A stretch of DNA of 64,000 nucleotides from contig NC_083382.1 in assembly GCF_031755915.1 (NCBI RefSeq), positions 27,814,001-27,878,000 on the forward strand, written 5' to 3'. Made by a program: the position numbers and the translations under genes. The stretch is from Ziziphus jujuba. Its lineage: Eukaryota; Streptophyta; Magnoliopsida; Rosales; Rhamnaceae. Numbering within the stretch: position 1 is the first letter of the stretch; each line of letters starts with the position of its first letter. A model generated the notes under the pieces. That model made no database searches and was not told the DNA's origin. It saw only the letters and a list, made by a program, of their open reading frames with translations. Of this stretch, positions 54,943-64,000 are shown piece after piece.

Positions 54943-56626
54943 CTAGCATTCATCCCCATGCAATGCATGGAATGTATAACCATAATAAATGATGTAATCA
55001 TAATAGATGATATTAAATATAATCTATAATAATTAATTATATTTGAAAATTTATTTAAAAATTTTATTGCTGATAAGTATATTTGAATTTTTTTTAATAT
55101 ATACTATAAAAGTTTGTTAAGAATCATAAATTTACTTCTACATATAGTACTATTCAACAATGAAATTAAAATTCAAAAATTACCTATATAAATTACCTAT
55201 ATAATTTTTTCCATCTATGGAATTTTTTATTTATGATGTAACCATAATAGATGATGTTAAATATAATCTACAATAATTAATTATATTTAAAAAATTTATT
55301 GCTAATAAGTATATTTGGATATATATATATTTTTTTCAATCTATACTATAAAAGTTTGATAGGAATTATAAATTTGACTTTTATATATAATAATATTCAA
55401 TTATGAAATTCAAATTCAAAAATTACCTATATAATTTTTTCTATTTATAAAATTTTTCTATTTATTTTTTCTATCTATGATATTTAAATTTAAATTTAAA
55501 TATATTTAAATAATATTTTCCATCTATAGAATTCAAATTCCAATTCAAATGTAGTTTTTGGTTCCTTGCAAATAATTAATTTTCATATATTAAATACTCA
55601 TAATATAATTTAATTATTTATCATTATTATTATTATTATTTGTCTTATAAATATATTTTTACCTTATAAGATCAATTATTTATGGAGTTTAATTAAAAAA
55701 TGTTTACCAATTTAATTTTTTTCACCTATAAAATTCAAATTCAAATCCAAATGTATATGATTTAATTTAAATTCAAATGTATTTATATAATATTTTCCAT
55801 CCATGAAATTAAAATTAAAATTAAAATATATTTTTGATTCTTTGTAAATAATTAATTTTCTTATATGAAATCCTTATATTTAATTTGATCAGATAAAGAG
55901 TTCAATTTAAATGAAATAATAACATCCTCTATATCTCTTCCACATCTAATATATATATATATATATATATATATTAATTTAAGGAATCTTTCTTTTATAT
56001 ATATTTTGAAATATTTTTGACAAAATAATTATTTTCATTATATTATAACTTATTGTTTCTATTTATAATTATTTATATCATATATAGAATATTTTTAATA
56101 CAAATAATCATTTTATTTTATTTTATGAACATGATTGCATTGGAAACTTTCATCCAAAGCGTCAACAATGTTAGTCTTCAACATAAAGTTTAGTTTGTAT
56201 TTGTGTCTTGTGATCTTAAATTTGATATTGTTGAATCTAACTATAAAATTTTGCATTAAATACAATTGACATTCATGAATCAATAAATTGAAACGACGAA
56301 CTAATGAACGCTTTATTGTAGCATGAATCCTTCCATCCTATAAATATTTATTAAAATTTTTAAACCTTAAACAAAAAAATAGATATATAATATTATTATA
56401 TTATTATATATATAAGATTATATTGTATAATCTATATAATAATAATAAGTGCAATTATAATAATAATAATATATTTTATATAGTATATTATATACACATG
56501 CACGATATTTTATATATTATATATAATAATAAGTATAATTATAATAATAATAATAATATATTATATAGTATATTATATACACATGCACAATATTATATAT
56601 AATATTATATTGTATAATATAAACAC

Positions 56627-56668
<42 letters not shown>

Positions 56669-57469
56669 TCAATAACATGTGATGAAAATTAAAAAAAAAA
56701 AAAACTGCTCATCCATTAATGCCATTTTAATGCTTCTAATTTCTGATTTGTCATTAAAGCATGGGACTTTCTAAAATCTTAAGACAAGAACTTTGAATGT
56801 CCACTGCATCGATGTAGATGATAAAATCGATCTGTCTGGACATATTGTCCAAAATAAAATAAAAATTTTATTGATGATAAATATATTTGATTGAATGATC
56901 GTATTGCTTTTTCTTGCATACCCTAGTCTGAATAATCTCCTACGTCTTTTCATTTTTATTTTTTTTCTTATCCATCATCTTGGAAAGGTTGATAGACAAA
57001 GGTGAATCAATAAGTAAGGATTCTTCTTCAGAAGCATTTTCTTCTTTTTTAAGAGTTTCTACATCATATCTTGATTCAGAGTCATCAATTTCTTCCAAAA
57101 ATCCATAGCATGGCTCATGTACATGCTTATGATTAATATGATCATGTTTAGGATCCATAAAAAAAAAAAAAATTGAGATTAAAGAATAAAAACTTAAACC
57201 CTAAAACAGAAATATGAGATAAATAAAAACTAACAAAATATTGAATATCAAAATTTTAAAAAACCAGAATGTGTCACTTACTAATTTATAACCAAATATG
57301 TTTAACTTATTTGACCAATAAAATCAAATCAAATATTAAATAATAGTACATACAAAGGAATATTCTCTAAATCTTTAATTATATATATGTTGTGTATGCA
57401 CGGGCCTATATATTTAATTATGGTTACACAAATCCATAAATATATATTTGATAAATATTTTATTAAAAA

Positions 57470-57501
<32 letters not shown>

Positions 57502-57785
57502 TTGAATATATTTACAAAAGGTAAGATAATGAATGATACATAATAAATAATAATAAATAAAATAAAAATATTTCAAAATTATTACCATATGTAATTAAAA
57601 TATATCAAAATTTAATATTATATATATTTAGTTGTATTCATAAAAGATAAGATAATGAATAATAGATAATAAATAATAATAATAATAATAATAAATAAAA
57701 TAAAAAAATGTATTTTTAGAGGGAATTTGAAAGAATGGTATGCTGACACGTGGCGCATATGATTCTTCTTTTATATATTATTAGA
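54943..57785 (-). mobile_element. Putative Helitron A (unit 2)
   Basis: Second-unit copy of the 45793-48627 element, with the same termini, hairpin (54956-54970) and reading frame. Differences are confined to microsatellite lengths and a few bases. Confidence 0.65.
56940..57158 (-). CDS. 72-codon frame inside Helitron A (unit 2)
   Basis: Identical in predicted protein to the frame at 47787-48005. It exists through the tandem duplication, so its preservation is not evidence of selection. Confidence 0.35.
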   Translation of the reverse strand: MDPKHDHINHKHVHEPCYGFLEEIDDSESRYDVETLKKEENASEEESLLIDSPLSINLSKMMDKKKNKNEKT

Positions 57786-57786
57786 A

Positions 57787-60700
57787 TTAGTCCCCGTGTG
57801 ATGCACGGTATATATAATCGCAATAAATGATTTTAAAAAAATAATAATAACTTTTTAGATAATTAAAAAATAATATAACAAAAATTGAAATTGAGGAGGA
57901 AATATTAATTAATAATTATATATATGATTGATTGGAAGTTGAAAAATCACTTATTCCATTATCTATTTATATGTGAAAATGTTTAAAATTTGATAAGGAC
58001 ACAATATTGTTTGCAATGATAAATATAAATTTTTTTCAATTTATAAAATCAAACCATTGTTTCAAATTAAAATTTCTTCCTTTATTATTTAAATTAATTT
58101 GAAAAATAACCATGTATGGTTATAATCTTTTTTAATCTAAATATTGCAAACTTAGTCTTATTTATGTCCTCGTCCATTTAAAGAAAAAAAATATTTATTT
58201 TCAAAATAAATAATTAGTCTTATTCAAACTTCATTTGCTTCAAAAAATAATTATTGCTTTAAAAGAATATCATTTACCTTATTCAAATTTATTTATTACC
58301 TTCTATAAAATAAAAGTACAATTTATTTTGGCTTTTTTAATTCCATAATCAATTCTTAAATTTATTATTACTATTTAAAAATGGTAATTAGGTGTTTTAC
58401 TTTTGCTTCCTTGTAATAATTAATTTTTCTATATTAAATTCTCATAACATAATTTAGTTATATTTATTATTATTATTTACCCTACAAATATATTTTTATC
58501 TTATAAAAGATAATTTATATATAGTTACATATATTTTAAGAAGATCAAATAAGAGATCAATTTTATTATTGAAATCTATTTATTATAACATTAAAATTTT
58601 ATTTATTACATATCCAAATATATATGAGTATATAAAATCTAATTATTAATCGCCATATATACTATTTTTTATTTTACAATAAAATAGAGATAACAAACCA
58701 ACAAAGATATTAATATATAGATTATAAATTTTTTTAATTTTTTTATTCTTACTATCTTTTTTTTTCTTTTTTTATTATTCCTTGTAAATAATTAAGTTTT
58801 GTATATTAAATTTTTATAATATAATCTAAGTATCTAATTACCTTTTATGTGGGTAGTGAATTATACACATAGGACTCTCATTGTAATTATATACGTCACT
58901 CGCTTTATTTCTATTTAATTTTCTAAATTCACCTGTATCTTATGTGCATACATACATACATACATACATGCATACATACACACACATAAATGACAATATT
59001 TTTATTTAATTTTCTAGATACACCTGCATTATATGCATACATACATACATACACATATACATAAATGATATAAATGAAAAAATTTCACTGTTTCTGAGAT
59101 AGAGAATTTGAATTCAAATTTTTCGTTTTCAATACCAATATATACATATATATTTAGAGGTTTATAAGGTTGATTGATTAGTACGTACCAAATGGAAGTG
59201 ATGATGGCTTATGTATCATATATTGCACTTGGTGAGAAACAATAAATTTCTTATGCATGAGGCCCTCCCAAATAAAGAAAGCAAGAATTGATGTTATGTA
59301 TGAACAGGCCAATTTTAAATCTATAATGGGAAAAAATAAAAAATAAAAAATAAAAAATAAAATCAAACCTTTTAAGTTAAAAAGACTATATAAAGCCTAT
59401 ATAATTCATCTTTGTTCCTCATTAAAGATGAATTAATATTCAATAAAGAATCTTTCTCAAAAACCTTTTGTTCTTTTCAATAAGTTTACACAAACATATT
59501 TTCATTTAATGTTGTCAACTTCAACCAAAATTCTATGGCATGGTTCATCTTGATTCTCATGATTTAGATGATCATTATTACAATCCATTAAAAAAAAAAT
59601 TTGAAATTAAATAATCAAAAATAAATAAATAAACTCTAATAACCAAAACAAAAATATGAAAGAATAAAAAATACCAAAATATTAAATATCAAAATTTTAA
59701 ATAACTAGAATGTGCATTTACTAATTTATAACTAAATTTATTTGATTTATTTGGTAAATAAAATAAAAATAAAAAATTTGTTTTAAATATAAATCCTATT
59801 TTACCATGGTTAATAATTATACTTGAAAATGATATTTCAAATTTTTCAACTAATAAAATAAAAGTATATTATTTATGTAATTTTTTAATGTTCAAATAAG
59901 AAAATATCTTTATTATTTTCCATATAATCATATTTGTAAATTAAAAAATATTTAATACACTTTAATATTATATGGAAACTTTAATGTACGATATATATGG
60001 AGACGTTGAGAATTTAATGCGTATTATATATGGAGACTTTAATACACGTTATATATTTAATATATGTTTTAATGATTTTGAAGAAAATTTAAATGAATAT
60101 TGTGATGACACGTGACCATTTTTTTATATTGCATTTTTGGATACTGACTTTTTTACTTTCATTTACTAATTTATAACCAAATATATTTGGCATATTTAGT
60201 AAATAAAATAAAATTAAAAAATTTATTTTGAATATAAATTATATTTTACCATGTTTAACAATTATATTTTGAAAATGATATATCAAATTTTTTCCACTAA
60301 TAAAATAAAATTATATTATTTATGTAATTTTTTAATGTCCAAATAAAGAAATATCTTTATTATTTTCCATATAATCATATTTGTATATGAAAAAATATTT
60401 AATACACTTTAATATTATATGGAAACTTTAATACACATTATATATGGAGACGTGGAGACTTTAATGCATGTTATATATATAATACAGGCTATATATGTAG
60501 ATACATTTTAATTTATTATTTTATAAATATAATATTATATTTTTATCATAATTATATATTTTAACATTTTTATCTCAATTAAGGTTTTCTTAATCAAACG
60601 TCATATATAATATAATATTATAATAATAATAAAAATATAATTTTGGATACAACCAATAAAAAGTAAAAAATCTCATACATTTTCAATTAATTATTTCAAT

Positions 60701-61442
60701 TCGAAATCATATATATGTAGATGCACTTATATAATATAATATTATAATTAATAAAAGTATATATTTTTGAATACCAATTAAAAGCAAAAAATCCCATCCT
60801 CTTAAATAGTTGTTACTTTTAATACTGATTAATATTTTGATAGGGTTATAAATAATAAAGAGAAAAATAAGTATATTTTTTTAAAAGATTTTGGAGGGAA
60901 ATTAAACAAATATTGTGATGACACGTGACAATTTTTTTATACTTACTCTTCTATTTTTGTATATTATATAGATATACGGTAACATGTAATATCATATTAT
61001 ATAATATTATAATAATAATAATAAAATATTTTTATGATATTATTTTTTTTTATTCAAATAAGAAGATATCTTTGTTAATTTCCATATAATCATATTTGTA
61101 TATATAAAAATGATTAAAATATATTTAATTAAGAAAAGTATATATATGCAAATATATTTTATGTATTTGACTTATTTGGTAAATAAGATAAAATCAAATA
61201 TTTTATTTATTTTATTTTAAAATTGTTTCCATATGTAATTTTATCAATATTTTGATGGTTATGGATAGTTATATCAAAAACCAGTTTTATATATATTTGG
61301 TTATATTCATAAAAAGTAAGATAATAAATAAATAAATAATAATAAATAAAATAAAAATAAAAAATATATTTTTAGAGGGAATTTGAAAGAAGAATATGCT
61401 GACACGTGGTGTATATGGCTTTTCTTTTATATATTATATAGA
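57787..61442 (-). mobile_element. Putative Helitron B (unit 2)
   Basis: Second-unit copy of the 48629-52285 element. The same uncertainty over the true 5' end applies; alternatives are at 60972, 61867, 62330 and 62776. Confidence 0.5.
59502..59588 (-). pseudogene. 28-codon paralogue of the Helitron A frame (unit 2)
   Basis: Second-unit copy of the frame at 50345-50431, unchanged as far as I can see. Confidence 0.4.
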
Positions 61443-63247
61443 TATTATATTTTTGTCATAATTATACATTTTAATATTTTTGTTCCAGTTAAGGTTTTTT
61501 TAATTAAACGTTATATATAATATAATATTAAAATAATAAAAAAATATAATTTTGGGTAATCTCATACATTTTCAATTAATTATTTCAATTCAAAATCATA
61601 TATCTGTAGATGCAATTATATAGTATATAATATTATAATAATAAAAATATATATTTTTGGATACAACCAATTAAAAGCAAAAAAATCTCATCCTCTTAAA
61701 TAGTGGTTATTTTTAATACTGATTAATATTTTGATAGGGTTATAAATAATAACGAGAAAAAGAAGTCTATTTTTTTAAAAGATTTTGGAGGGAAATTTAA
61801 ACGAATACTGTGATGACACGTAACAATTTTGTTATACTTACTCTTCTCTTTTTATATATTATATAGATATGCGGTAACATGTAATATTATATTATATAAT
61901 ATTATAATAATAATAATAAAATATTATATTTTATGATATTATTTTTTTATATTCAAATAAAAAGATATCTTTGTTAATTTCCATGTAATCATATTTGTAT
62001 ATGTAAAAATGATTAAAATATATTTAATTAAGGAAATTATATACATGCAAATATATTTTATGTATTTGACTTATTTGATAAATAAGATAAAATTAAATAT
62101 TTTATTTATTTTAAAATTGTTATCATATGTAATTTTATCAATATTTTGATAGTTATGGATAGTTATATTAAAAATTAATTATATATATTTGATTATATTC
62201 ATAAAAAGTAAGATAATAAATAAATAAATAATAATAAAAAATAAAAATAAAAAATATATTTTTGGAGGAAATTTTAAAAAAATATGCTGACACGTAGCGT
62301 ATACGATTTTTTTTTTATATATTATATAGATATTATATTTTTGTCATAATTATACATTTTAGCATTTTTGTTTCAATTAAGGTTTTTCTTAATTAAACGT
62401 CATATATAATATAATATTAAAATAATAAAACAATATAATTTTGGGTACAACCAATAAAAAGTAAAAAATCTCATACCCTTTTAATTAATTATTTCAATTC
62501 AGAATCATATATATGTAGATGCAATTATATAGTATATAATATTATAATAATAAAAATCTATATTTTTGGATACAACCAATCAAAAGCAAAAAAATCTCAT
62601 CCTCTTAAATAGTGGTTATTCTTAATACTGATTAATATTTTGATAGGATTATAAATAATAATGAGAAAAAGAAGTATATTTTTTTAAAAAATTTTGGAGG
62701 GAAATTTAAACAAATACTGTGATGACACGTGACAATTTTATTATACTTACTCTTCTATTTTTATATATTATATAGATATGCGGTAACATGTAATATTATA
62801 TTATATAATATTATAATAATAATGATAAAATATTATATTTTATGATATTATTTTTTTATATTCAAATAAAAAGATATTTTTGTTAATTTCTATATAATCA
62901 TATTTGTATATGTAAAAATGATTAAAATATATTTCAATTAATACAAATTTTTTTTGGATTTTCCTATAAATTTGATAAATCCAAAACAAAATCAATTTAT
63001 GCAATATATATATCTATATATATATAAGCCAATTACCATGATGTTATATAAAACGTCAAGTGAACATCAACAATTCAAATTAAAATAGGTAAATCTCACC
63101 ACCTTTAAATTATTATGGCTTTGCATACTATTTGGCATTAAACCGTCGCTTTTTCACATTATTTATTTATTTTTGTTTTTTAATTTTTCTGCAAACACTT
63201 TCTTTCTTTTTATTTATTTGTTTTTTAATTATTTATTGGTTTCTTCC

Positions 63248-64000
63248 ACATTTTATATAAGATGGATTAATTAGAATCCTCTAATTACAAGTTAATAATT
63301 GATTATATGAAAATAAAAAATAATAACATAAAATAATAGCATGAAAATATAATATTATATAAAATTAATATTGATAATATTTAAATTAATAATATTAAGT
63401 AAATAAAAGGAAAAAAACTGATAGAATATATTATACTAAACATAAAAAATAACTATATTTAACATAAAATCTTTATAGTTGACATATTAATAATTACATT
63501 AAAAATTATTAAGCAAATACATATTTTAACAATTACTTTTCACATTTCGCATCTCAAAATAAGAACGTGGAAGAAACCAATATTTTTCAATTAACTAAGA
63601 GTTTTATGATTTTTGAGATTATATTTATGAAATATAATGCAATTGTAATAATTGTTTTATCTTAATTAATAAATAATTTTATCAAATATATACTCTTTTT
63701 TTTTTTTTTGCATATTTTTATCAAATAACAATTTATCTTACTTACTATAAATTAATTTGATCAAAAAAAATATAATACCTATTCAATATTTTTATAATTT
63801 TTATAATCAATTTGATAATTGATTGATTAAATAAGTTAATACTAAAGTTTCAATAAAAAATTTCATTTTTAAAATAAATTTTCATCATTTTTTGTGAATT
63901 TTTATCGATATTTGATATTTTCTGTTATTTTAATGGAAACTTCCATTATTTCTATCGATACCGAAATTTTGAACCTTAATAGAAATAATAATTGAAATCA
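63248..64000 (+). repeat. 9.15-kb tandem unit, copy 3 (first 753 bp)
   Basis: It continues the array past the window end. One substitution against the others was seen (tttctatcgatacc near 63950 instead of tttccatcgatacc). The number of further copies is unknown. Confidence 0.95.

Larger units (their letters stand above)
54091..63247 (+). repeat. 9.15-kb tandem unit, copy 2 (9,157 bp)
   Basis: Nearly identical to copy 1. Differences I noticed are a/g near 45700 (54851), g/a near 45889 (55039), one extra TAA in a trinucleotide tract near 47480, changes in A, T and TA tract lengths, a/g near 49493 (58651), and a/c near 53274 (62431). That is only a handful of substitutions in 9 kb. Confidence 0.95.

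Noticed and set aside
44941..63247. Array as a simple rolling-circle Helitron concatemer
   Set aside because: The repeat edges fall inside element X and at ordinary sequence, not at TC or CTRR Helitron termini.
1..64000. tRNA, rRNA or other structural RNA genes
   Set aside because: I looked for tRNA box motifs and rRNA signatures by eye and found none I could support; a covariance-model scan was not possible.

Overview
The window looks like repeat-dense nuclear DNA of a flowering plant, probably a eudicot. The signs are AT-rich intergenic sequence, GT-AG introns of about 80-100 bp, plant L1-type LINEs with a C-terminal RNase H, MuDR-type transposons, Helitron termini, very long solo LTRs, a mitochondrial cox3 fragment and a plant PPR E-domain fragment. 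I cannot name the species, and I see no complete undisturbed host gene. All coordinates come from reading the sequence by eye; nothing was aligned or searched.

Layout. 1-6970: a decayed L1-like LINE on the plus strand, split in its 3' tail by a 2.9-kb minus-strand solo LTR (4044-6913). 7000-8400: a MITE-like element, a small tandem duplication and an unrecognised two-exon fragment. 8523-15650: the exon of a membrane-protein gene, split by a long solo LTR (B) that itself contains a second solo LTR (C); both insertions can be undone on paper. 15661-16790: a foldback array of nested palindromes. 16995-21260: a minus-strand mosaic holding a MULE transposase C-terminus, an orphan exon, a mitochondrial cox3 piece, a PPR E-domain piece and a leader-like exon. 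21384-24342: a fourth solo LTR. 24343-31650: AT-rich DNA with duplications, inverted-repeat elements, an F-box/LRR fragment, a 600-bp solo LTR with perfect target duplication and a hAT-like MITE.

31724-40434 is a structurally complete 8.7-kb MULE with terminal inverted repeats and a perfect 9-bp target duplication. It carries a Ulp1-like (C48) cysteine peptidase gene on the plus strand facing a MuDR transposase gene on the minus strand. That is the architecture of the known Kaonashi (KI-MULE) elements. The transposase is broken (three nonsense codons and an 8-bp insertion), while the visible peptidase exons are open. The peptidase exons are bracketed by 20-bp-period arrays of a short palindrome, and a degenerate version lies upstream of the transposase. 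I cannot explain these arrays from known MULE biology.

40444-44940 is AT-rich intergenic DNA with two related 1.2-kb elements in opposite orientation. From 44941 to the window end there is a head-to-tail array of a unit of about 9.15 kb (two full copies and 753 bp of a third) that is nearly identical between copies. Each unit is built of minus-strand Helitron material: two 3' ends with hairpins, at least six 5' ends, a further 900-bp internal repetition, and two related small reading frames. The array ends are not Helitron ends, so the large repeat is more likely a recent tandem segmental duplication of a Helitron-rich segment, or an assembly artefact.
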